DNA of 64,000 nucleotides from Gammaproteobacteria bacterium (lineage in GTDB: Bacteria > Pseudomonadota > Gammaproteobacteria > HK1): contig JAJEAD010000094.1 of the NCBI GenBank assembly GCA_022824305.1, positions 1 through 64,000 of the forward strand, in the 5' to 3' direction. Position numbers and translations under genes: made by a program. Shown here piece by piece: positions 39,862 through 49,360 of the stretch. The notes under the pieces were generated by a model. That model worked only from the letters and a program-made list of their open reading frames with translations. It was not told the DNA's origin and searched no databases. Positions within the stretch are counted from its first letter, which is position 1, and the number at the start of each line of letters is the position of its first letter.

Positions 39862-41181
39862 CTATCCGAAACTGGCGCGGTACTGAGTCGGGTGGAGACG
39901 GACATGGTCGTCGAGGCGACCGGGCATCCGAAAGAGGCGACGATTGCGAGAACGGAACTCGTACACGCGGTACAGGCTGTAGTGATCATTGCAGGCACGT
40001 GAGAACTGGATCTCGTTGCGGCTGACATAGAAGGGCTGGTACTTTCCGCGATTGGTAGTCTTGACCTCTATGAACAACTCCTCGTCTCTGGCAACACCGT
40101 CATCCTCAATCCGAAAGGACCGAATGTCGTAACCCAGGCCATCGCCTTGCGCCTTGCTGCTCCACTCCACCTCCTCTGCCAGGTCATTTCGCCCCGCACG
40201 CGTCAGGTGAAAGCGTTCGAAGGCGAGCACGAATTGCTCACCCGCCTCGCCGAGCATCCGGTTTTCCATCTCACGTTGGGCGTAGTTGACGTGTTTGGCG
40301 AGGAATGGACGAGCGGGTGGAGTGGGCGCGGGTATGTGCTCTGGTATCTTGGGGTCCAGCACGTTGTTCCAGTTGCTGGTGTACGGTGGTGAGTCAAGGT
40401 CGCGTACGACATTGATTCTCTCCAGCTCACGGTGCTGGGTTGCCAAGTGGGCCACAACGACTTGGTGGAGTTGCGCCTGGTAGTTGAATCGGGGCTTGTA
40501 GCCGGAGATGTAGGTTAGTCCGAGGTCGATGAGGACAGCACTCACGTTCTGATACTTGTACTCTATGGAGGCTCGTGATCTCCCTACCAGTCTGGTGCCC
40601 AATGCCCGCCTATGATGTGCTTTGCTGTAGGACTCACCACGGAGATCCTTTCCCAACATGTCGAAGTAGTCCTGCACACACGCCTCGCATTCGAGCCAGT
40701 TCCAACCCTTGACTTGCAATCGGGCGCGTCGTTCTTCATCAGTAATGGTCAGATTTGCGTGGAGAGCGGATCGCAGGAGGTCTCGTACGGCTTGGTTGTT
40801 GAGTAGCTCGAAGAGCTCGTCGTCGAGATAGGCGAAGGCGATGTGGCCGTGGACCTGGTGAGGACTCGTGACGGTCGAGAGCCGCCGGTAGGAATCGCTC
40901 CGGCCGGGTTTGAGTTGGTGGTGCCAGAACCCTTCACTCCGCAGATGAAAGAACGGATAGATGGAGTTGGCTCTGTCTGCATTCGAGCGGAGATCCCGAA
41001 AGCGCTTTGCAAACGCCTTCGTCAGGAAGTCACCGTAGTGGATCCTGTTGTCGGTCAGGGTTCCATCTTCGATGAGATCCGTTACCGCAAGGAGCATGGC
41101 GACCTTGTGAGGGCTCGTCTGGACGCCCACCCGGTGCAGGTTCAATTCGGAGAAGGCGGATTCGTAGTAGAGAAGGCTCAT
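39862..41181 (-). CDS. DUF3883 nuclease-like protein with McrA-type N-terminal domain
   Basis: 439 residues. The N-terminus (VQTSPHKVAMLLAVTDLIED, IYPFFHLRSEGFWHHQLKPG) resembles the head domain of ScoMcrA-like restriction endonucleases. The C-terminus is DUF3883 (GEAGEQFVLAFERFH, GYDIRSF, LFIEVKTTNRGKYQPFYVSR, YSLYRVYEF), a PD-(D/E)xK-like nuclease fold whose D...ExK residues are visible. Such proteins occur in defence islands and are inferred restriction or abortive-infection effectors. It converges on the ImmA/IrrE gene with a 76-base gap, and its composition is lower-GC like its neighbours. Confidence 0.8.
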   Translation of the reverse strand: MSLLYYESAFSELNLHRVGVQTSPHKVAMLLAVTDLIEDGTLTDNRIHYGDFLTKAFAKRFRDLRSNADRANSIYPFFHLRSEGFWHHQLKPGRSDSYRRLSTVTSPHQVHGHIAFAYLDDELFELLNNQAVRDLLRSALHANLTITDEERRARLQVKGWNWLECEACVQDYFDMLGKDLRGESYSKAHHRRALGTRLVGRSRASIEYKYQNVSAVLIDLGLTYISGYKPRFNYQAQLHQVVVAHLATQHRELERINVVRDLDSPPYTSNWNNVLDPKIPEHIPAPTPPARPFLAKHVNYAQREMENRMLGEAGEQFVLAFERFHLTRAGRNDLAEEVEWSSKAQGDGLGYDIRSFRIEDDGVARDEELFIEVKTTNRGKYQPFYVSRNEIQFSRACNDHYSLYRVYEFRSRNRRLFRMPGRLDDHVRLHPTQYRASFG

Positions 41182-41299
41182 CGCAGGGGGTAGTGGCTAC
41201 GGGTGCTGTCGTCCGATGGCCGCTTCGATCCCTTAGGCCGAGCATAGCGCGAATCTGCATGTACGGGCGGGAACTTGGTGGCCGGGGCGCTTCGGCCGG

Positions 41300-42559
41300 T
41301 CAATCCGGGTTGGGTCCGGGCACGGCCCGGCCGTCCAGGCGGCGGACCTCGGGTTGCGTGGCGAGCGCGGCGGCGGCGGCCAGCGTGACGATCAGGGCGG
41401 CGACTGCGAGGGATGCGGGCGCGCCGAGGAGTGACGCAAGTGCGCCGGTGAAGAGCGCTCCGAGGATCATGAGGTTGAAGGCGACGCCGTGGAGCCCCAT
41501 CACTCGACCCCGCAGCGAATCGGGGCAGCGCAGTTGGAGGGCGGTCATCGAGGTCACCATGAAGATGGAGATGAACAGGTTCGTGAGCGCGACGCAGATC
41601 AGGCCGGCGTGAAACGCGTTGGGGAGGAGGTTCGCGAAACCCGCGATGAGGGCGAATGCGAAGATGCCCGTCCCCGCGGCAACGAGGCTTCCGAGCATCA
41701 CCCTCCCCAGGCGCGGGGTTGCGCTGAGGCTTCCGACGAGAAGGCTTCCCAGTACCGATCCGGCGCCCGACGCCGACATGAGGGCGCCAAAGCCCGCGCC
41801 GCCCGCCCCCAGGAGGTCCGCGAAGACGGGCATGAGCTGCAGGTAGGAGCTGCCGAAGAATCCTGCCGCCCAGGACAGCGGAATGAGGACCGCGAAGAGT
41901 CTATGGCGGAGAATGAAGTGCAGCGCCTCGGCAAAGGCGCCGCCCCGCGGGCTCCGGGAGCGGGCGCCGGCTCCGACATCGAGGAAGCAGAGCACCGCGA
42001 GCATGCTCAGGGGCCCGGCCACCGCAGCGAGGAAGAGCACTCCGGTGTCCCAGAGCGCGATCGCGATCCCGCCGAGCGCCGGTATGACCATGCGGGTGCT
42101 CTGCCACACGATGGCGTTCATCGCGACCGCGCTCATCAGGTGCTCCCGCGCCACCAGGCTCGGAATCAGGGCCTGCATCGCCGGCCACTCCAGTCCGCCG
42201 ACGAGTCCGAGGAGCACCGCGATGGTGATCACCTGCCATACGGTGACCACGCCCGAGAGGTCGAGGGCCGCCTGCAGCACGAGGAGCGCCGTCGTCGCAA
42301 CGGAGGTCGCCATCAGCAGCTTGCGCCGGTCCACCCGGTCCGCGAGCGCTCCGCCCGTCCAGGTCAGGAGGATTGCCGGAATCGCCATGGCGGCTCCGAG
42401 CAGGCCGAGGTCGAGCGGCGATCGGCTGAGCTCGAAGACCAGCCAGCCCTGGGCGATCATGACCAGGCGCACCGCGCCCGCATACGCGAGCAATCCGAAC
42501 CAGTAGCGCCGGTAGCGGGCGCTCCCGAGCGCCTGAAGCGCGGCGGGCCGGCGCTTCAC
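41300..42559 (-). CDS. MFS exporter (EntS/DUF894-like)
   Basis: 419-residue major facilitator with about 12 helices, starting ALGSARYRRYWFGLLAYAGA and containing the intracellular loop ADRVDRRKLLMATSV typical of the EntS/multidrug-efflux group. Probably exports a drug or small metabolite. GTG start without a clear ribosome site. Stands alone between the defence-like island and the amine dehydrogenase gene. Confidence 0.85.
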   Translation of the reverse strand: MKRRPAALQALGSARYRRYWFGLLAYAGAVRLVMIAQGWLVFELSRSPLDLGLLGAAMAIPAILLTWTGGALADRVDRRKLLMATSVATTALLVLQAALDLSGVVTVWQVITIAVLLGLVGGLEWPAMQALIPSLVAREHLMSAVAMNAIVWQSTRMVIPALGGIAIALWDTGVLFLAAVAGPLSMLAVLCFLDVGAGARSRSPRGGAFAEALHFILRHRLFAVLIPLSWAAGFFGSSYLQLMPVFADLLGAGGAGFGALMSASGAGSVLGSLLVGSLSATPRLGRVMLGSLVAAGTGIFAFALIAGFANLLPNAFHAGLICVALTNLFISIFMVTSMTALQLRCPDSLRGRVMGLHGVAFNLMILGALFTGALASLLGAPASLAVAALIVTLAAAAALATQPEVRRLDGRAVPGPNPD

Positions 42560-42805
42560 GGAAACTCAGGTCCGGGGTGGTGCGAGCGAAGCGCTGTTTC
42601 GTGCAATGGCATGACCCCGGATACCGCGTGGAGAGCCCGGCAAGGGCAGGCTGCTCGCGGCGTCTCCTCCGGCGTGAGCTCCTTTCCCCGCCGGAGTGAC
42701 GGAGCGTCTTCGCCGTCCCCTCTCGCGTCGGGCACCCGTCTCATGGTGAAGGCGGCGGAGCTCGAAGCGCTGCGAGGCGGGCGGAAGGAGCCTCGCCGGT
42801 CTGCA

Positions 42806-44860
42806 TCAGCGCGCGCCCCGGAGGACCACCCGGTCGCGATCGGCTTCGACGTCGTTGGCGCCCAGCTCCTGGGCATAACGGTGGCCGGCGAAGACGGCCT
42901 GCGCGATCGGTCCGGGCGCGGCGCAGTCTCCGATGCGCGAGAGCGACTCGATGCCGGCGTCGCGAAGCCGCCCTTCGTCCGCGCAGAGCTCCAGGTAGAG
43001 CGAGTCCCTGGGCTCGCGCGAGGTCACCGGCACCAGCGTCCGGCAGGCGCGCACCGATTCCCGGCCGGAGTAGGCGCAGGCGATGGTGACCTCGTTACCA
43101 TCGAAGCCCGTCACCTCGTGGGACACGAGCAGCTCCACGCCCAGCTCCAGCGCCCGGGTCTGAATGCGGCCCTGCTCGAGGGTGCGCTCCGTTTCCGGCG
43201 AGAGGCAGGGCGCGCTTGTCACCAGCAGCACGTCCAGCCCCTGAAGGCGGAGCATCTCGGCGATCAGCCCGCCCATGTAGAAGTGGTCGTCGTCGTAGAC
43301 CACCACCGGCCCCCCGGCCCTTGCCCCGCCCATGATCGCGTCGGGGGTGATGACCTGCCCGTTCGGGCAGCCGGGGATCGCGTCGAAGCGGAAGCGGCCC
43401 CGGCCGTCGGCACGCCACTCCGACCCGGTCGCGACGCAGGTGTGCCGGAATCCGAACTCCAGCACCTGCGCCGCGTCGAGGCGACTGTCCAGGTAGGTCT
43501 CCACGTTGGGGAGCCGGGCGATCTGCGCGCTGCGGTAGTCACGCACCCGGGCCCACTCGGCCAGGCCCGGCAGGGCGCTCTCCCGCGTCACCCGGCCGCC
43601 CAGCTCCGTCCCGGCCTCGGCCAGCGTGACCCGATAGCCGCGAAGACCGAGCGCGCGCGCCGCCTCCAGTCCCGCCGGGCCGCCGCCAATCACCAGCACG
43701 CTGTCCGGGGCATGCGCATTGTGGATGCGCTCGGGATGCCAGCCGCGCCGCCATTCCTCGCCGCGGGTCGGGTTCTGGGTGCAGCGCATCGGCACCGCGT
43801 GGCCGTTGGCCCAGATGCAGATGTTGCAGCCGATGCACTCGCGGATGTCGTCTATCCGGCCTTCCTCGATCTTTCGGGGCAGGAAGGGGTCTGCGATGGC
43901 GGGACGGGCGGCGCCGATCATGTCGAGCACGCCGCGCCGTATCTGGCTCGCCATGGTGTCGGGGCTCGTGAAGCGGCCGACGCCGACGACCGGCCTGGTG
44001 GTCACCTGCTTGACGAAGGAGACGTACTCCTCCTGGGCGGCCTCCGGGGCGAAACGTGAAGTGCGCGCATCGGCCTCGAAGTCCGCGACGTTCACATCCC
44101 AGAGATCCGGCACCTCGGCCAGGTACTCCACCAGCGCCCGGCCGTCTCCGTCATGGGTGATGCCCACCTGGCGGTCGAGGTTGTCGACGGCAAAGCGAAA
44201 GGCCACCGCGCACGCATCGCCCACGGCCTCCTTCGTGTCTTCGAGCAGCTCTCTGATCAGCCTCGCCCGGTTCTCGAAGCTGCCGCCGTACTCGTCGGTG
44301 CGCCGGTTCTCCACCGGCGACAGGAATTGCGCGGGCAGGTAGCCGTGCGCGGCGTAGACATAGACGATGTCGAATCCGGCGCGTCTTGCCCGCAGCGCGG
44401 CGTCCCGGTGCCACCGGCGCAGGTTCCGGATGTCGCTGCGGTCCATGGCCTGGGTCTGGGTGGGTCCGTGCCACGCGGGCATGCTGGAAGGGGCGAGCGA
44501 GTTCTCGCGCGTCAGGAAGTTGGGCGTGGAGTACCCCCCGTACCAGAGCTCCACCCCGACGAGCGCGCCGTGGCGGTGGACCCGCTCGGTCATGTCGGCA
44601 AGGGTCCGGACGTCGTCCTCGTCCCACAGCGTGCACTGGGGATAGGGATCGTCGTTCGCGGAAGGGTGGATAGAGCAGTACTCGGTACAGACCACGGCCC
44701 AGCCGCCCTCGGCATTGATCTCGCGCGCCCGGTTGAGCGTCTGCGGCCGCGTGTATCCCATGCCGGAGCAATGCGGCACCTGGTAGAAGCGGTTCTTCGC
44801 GGTAAGCGGCCCGATCTGGACGGGCTCGAAGAGGAGGTCGTACCTGGGATCGCGTGTCAT
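42806..44860 (-). CDS. Trimethylamine/dimethylamine dehydrogenase-like iron-sulfur flavoprotein
   Basis: 684 residues, three parts: N-terminal old-yellow-enzyme TIM barrel, a 4Fe-4S site, and C-terminal ADP/NAD-binding domains. It aligns closely with Methylophilus trimethylamine dehydrogenase: NRFYQVPHCSGMG places Cys31 at the residue that covalently binds FMN, TEYCSIHP, the YVYAAHGYLP catalytic Tyr/His, the WDVNVAD Trp/Asp, and cluster Cys in CIGCNICIW. Related enzymes oxidise trimethylamine, dimethylamine or histamine to an aldehyde plus amine and pass electrons to ETF. One Trp of the TMADH aromatic bowl is not obviously conserved, so the substrate may differ. ATG at 44860 has GGGAG upstream. 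Confidence 0.9.
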   Translation of the reverse strand: MTRDPRYDLLFEPVQIGPLTAKNRFYQVPHCSGMGYTRPQTLNRAREINAEGGWAVVCTEYCSIHPSANDDPYPQCTLWDEDDVRTLADMTERVHRHGALVGVELWYGGYSTPNFLTRENSLAPSSMPAWHGPTQTQAMDRSDIRNLRRWHRDAALRARRAGFDIVYVYAAHGYLPAQFLSPVENRRTDEYGGSFENRARLIRELLEDTKEAVGDACAVAFRFAVDNLDRQVGITHDGDGRALVEYLAEVPDLWDVNVADFEADARTSRFAPEAAQEEYVSFVKQVTTRPVVGVGRFTSPDTMASQIRRGVLDMIGAARPAIADPFLPRKIEEGRIDDIRECIGCNICIWANGHAVPMRCTQNPTRGEEWRRGWHPERIHNAHAPDSVLVIGGGPAGLEAARALGLRGYRVTLAEAGTELGGRVTRESALPGLAEWARVRDYRSAQIARLPNVETYLDSRLDAAQVLEFGFRHTCVATGSEWRADGRGRFRFDAIPGCPNGQVITPDAIMGGARAGGPVVVYDDDHFYMGGLIAEMLRLQGLDVLLVTSAPCLSPETERTLEQGRIQTRALELGVELLVSHEVTGFDGNEVTIACAYSGRESVRACRTLVPVTSREPRDSLYLELCADEGRLRDAGIESLSRIGDCAAPGPIAQAVFAGHRYAQELGANDVEADRDRVVLRGAR

Positions 44861-45252
44861 GGTCACTCCCGTTTCGTAAACGCCGTCAACGGCCACTCGA
44901 AGCCAGGATCGGCGGGCGGCGCCGGGCCGATGTTCTTCGGCGCGACTGAATCGATTCCCCTGGATCGGACCGGCGTCATCCGCATGTCGGCTCGATGATC
45001 GGAAACAGCGCCTCCCGGTTCATTGTCCTTCGCAGCGAATTCCGTGGCCGGATTTGCGTCGGGCGCTCGCCGAGCCCCGTCGCCGGTTGCGGCCCTCCCG
45101 GCAGGGCCGGCCCCTCGCCGCCGCCGGCAGGATGGTACCCGCAGCCTCGGAGCGGCGCGATGGCCGGTGCGGGACTCGCCGGTGTCCCGAACATTCTTCC
45201 CCCCTCTGGCGGCGGGTAGGGACGCGGCCCGAAATGATGAGAAGATGGGGTG
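44861..45252. other. Intergenic region, no gene seen
   Basis: 392 bases between the amine dehydrogenase (minus) and the HpaB-family gene (plus). No convincing reading frame, RNA gene or strong promoter is visible; the only AT-rich patches are near 44950-44965 and 45225-45240. It presumably holds both divergent promoters. Confidence 0.4.
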
Positions 45253-46752
45253 ATGGACGAGCGTTCAGCGGCCAGCGGCGACTTCCTCCTCGGCCACCGC
45301 GTACCGGAAAACGAAGGAGAGGATGCGTGCCTGCGCACCGGCGAGCAGTACCGTCAGAGCCTGCGGGACGGTCGCCGCGTGATCGTGGACGGCGAGGAGG
45401 TCGAAGACGTCACGGTGCAGCCCGGCCTCAAGGCGGGCATCGATACCTTCGCCGCGCTCTTCGACGCGCAGTTCGACCCGGACGCCCGCGACGTCACCAC
45501 TTCGGTGGACCCGGCCACGGGAAGGCGCATCGCCACCGGCTGGCTGGTGCCCCGCCGACTCGAGGACCTGGCGCGTCACGACGCGCAGATCCGGTTCAGT
45601 ACCCACCGCACCCTCGGCGTGTTCGGCCGGCCGCCGGACTACGGCCCCGTCAAGGCCATCGGCTTCCTGGCCTTTCGCCACCTGATCGAGAGGGACGAGC
45701 CGGAGGCGATGGAGAAGATCGAGCGCTTTCTCGAGGTGGGCGCGTCGCACAACCTCATATCGGCGGACGTGATCATCGACGTGCAGGCCAATCGCAAGCT
45801 CTCCAAGGCGGAGATGCCGGGCCGTCTGCGGGTGGTGGAGGAGCGGCCGGACACCCTGGTCGTCTACGGTGCGAAAGCGGGCAACACCATGATGCCGCAG
45901 GGAAATATCGGCACCATCTCGATGCCGCCGCCCGCCCGGGACATTCCCGAGGAGTGCATGCTGTGGGCGGCGGTGCCCGCCAACCTGGCGGGACTTACCC
46001 TCGTGTGCCGGGAGCCGGTCACGAGCGGGCGGGAGACGCGCGTCGATCACCCCATCACCGCCGCCGGCGAGGAGATCGATTGCCTTGCCCTGTACGACCA
46101 CGTCGAAATCTCGCGCGATTACGTGTTCAGCTACCGAAATCGCGGCATCGCCACCATCTACACGACGCTCGGACGTTTCGCCTTCTGGAAGATCATCTGC
46201 CGCCTGTCCCATCGGGCCGAGCTCTTCGCCGCCACCGCGCAGATGATCGTCAACGCGCTCGGCACCGATCACGTTCCGGCGGTGCGGGCGATGGTGGCCG
46301 ACGTGATCCACTACGCGAAGCTGATCCGCGCCTGCGTGCTGGCATCCATGGAGCAGGCGGCGCCCACTCCTTCCGGCGTGCTGATTCCCGAGGCCAGCCT
46401 GGTGACGGCAGGCCGGCTCTATGCCATCGAGCAGTACCCGAAGATCATGCAGGTGCTCCGCGATCTCTCCGGGCAGGGACTGATCTCCCGGGTTCCGGAA
46501 AGCACCTGGATGCGCAGCGACGTCGGCGCGATGCTGGACGAGTTTCTGCCCGGCCACGACGTGGGCGCGCGGGACAAGAACCGGCTCTTCAACCTGGTCT
46601 GGGATCTGACCTGCAGCGGTCATGGGTTGCGCACGGCCCTGTTCGAGGCCCTGAACGCCACTCCGGCGCCCGCGCTGCGTGAAGACCTGTACCGGATTCA
46701 CGACAATCCGGAAGCCCGTGCGGTGATAGGGGAGCTCGCCGGGTTCGGTTAG
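45253..46752 (+). CDS. 4-hydroxyphenylacetate 3-hydroxylase (HpaB) family protein
   Basis: 499 residues matching the HpaB/acyl-CoA dehydrogenase-like flavin-dependent family: N-terminal TGEQYRQSLRDGRRVIVDGE and EDVTVQP, the mixed middle domain with the flavin site, and a helical C-terminus (SHRAELFAATAQMIVNALGT, EQYPKIMQVLRDLSGQG). Members are FADH2-dependent phenol monooxygenases (HpaB) or 4-hydroxybutyryl-CoA dehydratases (AbfD), which also bind a 4Fe-4S cluster. No HpaC flavin reductase gene is nearby, so the exact reaction is open. ATG at 45253 preferred over GTG at 45250. Confidence 0.8.
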   Translation: MDERSAASGDFLLGHRVPENEGEDACLRTGEQYRQSLRDGRRVIVDGEEVEDVTVQPGLKAGIDTFAALFDAQFDPDARDVTTSVDPATGRRIATGWLVPRRLEDLARHDAQIRFSTHRTLGVFGRPPDYGPVKAIGFLAFRHLIERDEPEAMEKIERFLEVGASHNLISADVIIDVQANRKLSKAEMPGRLRVVEERPDTLVVYGAKAGNTMMPQGNIGTISMPPPARDIPEECMLWAAVPANLAGLTLVCREPVTSGRETRVDHPITAAGEEIDCLALYDHVEISRDYVFSYRNRGIATIYTTLGRFAFWKIICRLSHRAELFAATAQMIVNALGTDHVPAVRAMVADVIHYAKLIRACVLASMEQAAPTPSGVLIPEASLVTAGRLYAIEQYPKIMQVLRDLSGQGLISRVPESTWMRSDVGAMLDEFLPGHDVGARDKNRLFNLVWDLTCSGHGLRTALFEALNATPAPALREDLYRIHDNPEARAVIGELAGFG

Positions 46753-46988
46753 CCGCGGTGTCGCCGCGGGCCGCTCGGTGCGCCGGTGCGAATGCGCGGA
46801 GCCGGACCACCGCGGCGTCGCTGAACGGGGCATCGGCGGGAAAGCGCGTCGACACTCCATGGGAGCTCGGGGAGGAAGCGTTACGGCGAGCGCCGAAGCT
46901 GAAAGGCTGAGAGGCGGCGTCGGCCGCTTCTCAGCGCCATCGTCCCGGTGATACGCTTCGCGGTCGGAATCGGCAGTGGGAACGTCGC

Positions 46989-47984
46989 ATGCAGGACTTC
47001 GTCGGCGTCAAGGGGGTCATTCCGAAGGAGCGGCTGGCCGAGCTCTCGGAACGCAGCAACGCACCGGCCTTCCTCTACCTCGCCAGCCACTGGGGGGCGA
47101 TCGCGCTCAACTCGGTGGCGATGTACTTGGCATGGGGGACGTGGTGGTGCGTGCCTCTCTTCGCGCTCCAGGGCCTGCTCATCAACTACCTCTACGCCCC
47201 CGAGCACGAGTGCGACCACTTCACCGCCTTCAGGACCCGCTGGCTCAACAAGGCGGTGGCCTTCGTCTGCGGATTCTTCATCTTCAATGCCAACGAGGAC
47301 CACCGCTGGTCCCATTACACCCATCACCGCAACACGCAGGACTGGGACAAGGACACCGAGCTCGGCCGGGGACCGATTCACACCACCGCGGGATACCTGT
47401 ACTACCTGTCCGGCCTGATGCTGATTCGGCACAAGGTGCCCCGGATCTTCCGCCATGCCCTCGGCGGGGCCGATGACTGGTACCTGAGCCCGGGCCAGCG
47501 CCGCTCCGTCATCGCCTGTGCGCGGTGGATGGTCGCAGGCTACGCGCTGGTCGCGGCGAGCGCGGTGGCGGCCCAGTCCTGGTGGCCGCTCTACTACTGG
47601 ATCGGCCCCTTCGTGCTCATGCGCTGGACCTACATGCTCCAGGGCGCGGGCGAGCACTTCGGCCTCACCCACGAGCCGAACACGCTGCTCAACACGCGTA
47701 CCTTCACCACCAACGCGTTCATGCGCTGGCTCAACTGGAACATGACCTATCACGCCGCCCACCACACCTTCCCCAGCGTCCCCTTCCATCGGCTGCCGGA
47801 GCTGCACCGCGAGATCGAGGCGCGCCTGGGCTACCGCCTGCCGAGCGCCCCGTACTTCCGGCTGCACTGGGGACACGTCCGGCGTTTCGCGCGCGGCGAG
47901 ACCGAGCTCGACATCTGCGCCCGCTACGACGAGCGGCTCGTGGAGGAGGGCAAAATCCCGGCTCCGGTCGGGGCCGAAGCGTAG
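46989..47984 (+). CDS. Membrane fatty acid desaturase / hydroxylase family protein
   Basis: 331 residues with four or more membrane helices and the three histidine clusters of di-iron membrane desaturases: EHECDH, HRWSHYTHHR and YHAAHH. These bind two irons and introduce a double bond or hydroxyl into lipids, using electrons from ferredoxin or a reductase. Substrate not predictable. ATG at 46989; 35 bases downstream the ChrA-like gene follows on the same strand. Confidence 0.88.
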   Translation: MQDFVGVKGVIPKERLAELSERSNAPAFLYLASHWGAIALNSVAMYLAWGTWWCVPLFALQGLLINYLYAPEHECDHFTAFRTRWLNKAVAFVCGFFIFNANEDHRWSHYTHHRNTQDWDKDTELGRGPIHTTAGYLYYLSGLMLIRHKVPRIFRHALGGADDWYLSPGQRRSVIACARWMVAGYALVAASAVAAQSWWPLYYWIGPFVLMRWTYMLQGAGEHFGLTHEPNTLLNTRTFTTNAFMRWLNWNMTYHAAHHTFPSVPFHRLPELHREIEARLGYRLPSAPYFRLHWGHVRRFARGETELDICARYDERLVEEGKIPAPVGAEA

Positions 47985-48019
47985 AGCGGCACCCGAGCTC
48001 GCCCCCGGGGCGGCGACGC

Positions 48020-49246
48020 GTGGACGAGGACTCCCCCGCCACCCCGCACTTCGGGGATCGCCTGCGGGCGACCACGATCTTCCTCGCCTTCCTCCGCCTC
48101 GGGCTCACGTCCTTCGGGGGTCCGCTGGCGCACATCGGCTACTTTCGCGAAGAGTTCGTGGTGCGTCGCGCGTGGCTCGAGGAGCAGCGCTTTGCCGACC
48201 TCATCGCGCTGTGTCAGATGCTGCCCGGCCCGAGCTCGAGCCAGGTGGGCATCGGAATCGGGTTCGGAAAGGCCGGCGTCCGGGGGGCGCTGGCCGCCTG
48301 GCTGGGATTCACGGCCCCCTCGGCGGTGGTGATGGTGGCGCTCGGATACGGGGTGCTCGCCTTCGAGGACGCGATTCCCGCGGGGCTTCTCATCGGCCTC
48401 AAGGCGGTGGTCGTCGCGGTGGTGGCGCAGGCGCTGTGGGGCATGGGCAGGACACTGTGCCCGGACGCCCTCCGGCTCTCTCTCGCGGTGCTCGCCGCCA
48501 CGCTCGTGATCGTCGCCCCCGGGCCGACCGTGCAGCTCTCCGTGATCGCGGGTGGAGCCTGCTTCGGTTGCGCCTTCCTGCGGGGAGAACCGGCGTCCGC
48601 CCCGTTGCCGGCGCGCGGCGCGGCGCTCACCGGCCTGCCGTTGCTGTCGCTCGCGCTCTTCTTCCTCCTGCTCGCCCTGTTGCCCCTGCTTGTTTCCCTC
48701 TGGCCTTCGCAGCCCCTGGTGCTTGCCGACAGCTTCTACCGATCGGGCTCTCTGGTCTTCGGCGGCGGGCACGTGGTGCTTCCCCTGCTCGAGGCACAGG
48801 TGCTTCCGCCGGGCTGGGTCTCGAGGGACGCCTTCCTCGCCGGCTACGGCGCGGCTCAGGCCCTGCCCGGTCCCCTCATCACCTTCGCCGCCTACCTGGG
48901 AACGGTCATGCAGGTGCCTCCGGCGGGCTGGGCGGGAGGCATGATCTGCCTGGTCGCCATCTACCTGCCCTCCTTTCTCCTCGTCATCGGCACGCTGCCC
49001 CTGTGGGAGCGCCTGCGAGGCCACGAGCCGGCCCGCCGCGCGATGCTCGGCATCAATGCGGTGGTGGTCGGTCTCCTCCTCGCCGCCTTCTACGATCCCG
49101 TGTGGTCGGCGGGGGTTCGATCGGGTACGGACTTCGCGCTGGCAGTGGCGGCGCTGGTGCTGCTCGTGTCCTGGAAGGTGTCGCCCTGGCTGGTGGTGGT
49201 CCTGGGCGCGCTGGCGGGGTGGGGGCTGGAAGCCTTTCTCGGATAG
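48020..49246 (+). CDS. chrA: Chromate transporter ChrA (two-domain)
   Basis: 408-residue inner-membrane protein with two CHR halves, each with a conserved Gly/Pro-rich loop (GLTSFGGPLAHIG and MLPGPSSSQVGIGIG in the first; VFGGGHVVLPLLE and ALPGPLITFAAYLG in the second). Long-chain ChrA proteins expel chromate. The start is GTG at 48020, since in-frame sequence upstream overlaps the desaturase. No chrB/chrF is near, so its natural substrate may be another anion. Confidence 0.88.
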   Translation: MDEDSPATPHFGDRLRATTIFLAFLRLGLTSFGGPLAHIGYFREEFVVRRAWLEEQRFADLIALCQMLPGPSSSQVGIGIGFGKAGVRGALAAWLGFTAPSAVVMVALGYGVLAFEDAIPAGLLIGLKAVVVAVVAQALWGMGRTLCPDALRLSLAVLAATLVIVAPGPTVQLSVIAGGACFGCAFLRGEPASAPLPARGAALTGLPLLSLALFFLLLALLPLLVSLWPSQPLVLADSFYRSGSLVFGGGHVVLPLLEAQVLPPGWVSRDAFLAGYGAAQALPGPLITFAAYLGTVMQVPPAGWAGGMICLVAIYLPSFLLVIGTLPLWERLRGHEPARRAMLGINAVVVGLLLAAFYDPVWSAGVRSGTDFALAVAALVLLVSWKVSPWLVVVLGALAGWGLEAFLG

Positions 49247-49269
49247 CGGGCTCGCCGGCCTCGTTGCGC

Positions 49270-49292
49270 GCGGACCCTATAATGCGGTCCGC
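49270..49292 (+). promoter_or_regulatory. Palindrome centred on a consensus -10 box
   Basis: GCGGACC (49270-49276) and GGTCCGC (49286-49292) are perfect inverted arms around a 9-base centre that contains TATAAT (49278-49283). The site lies 69 bases before the ATG of the alpha/beta hydrolase. It looks like a repressor operator overlapping a promoter, although no good -35 is visible at 17 bases. Confidence 0.35.
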
Positions 49293-49360
49293 GGCCGTGG
49301 GAGGGAGCGCCGGCATCGCCCGCTCCCGCCCCGGATGGTCGAGCAATCCCGGGAGTTCCC

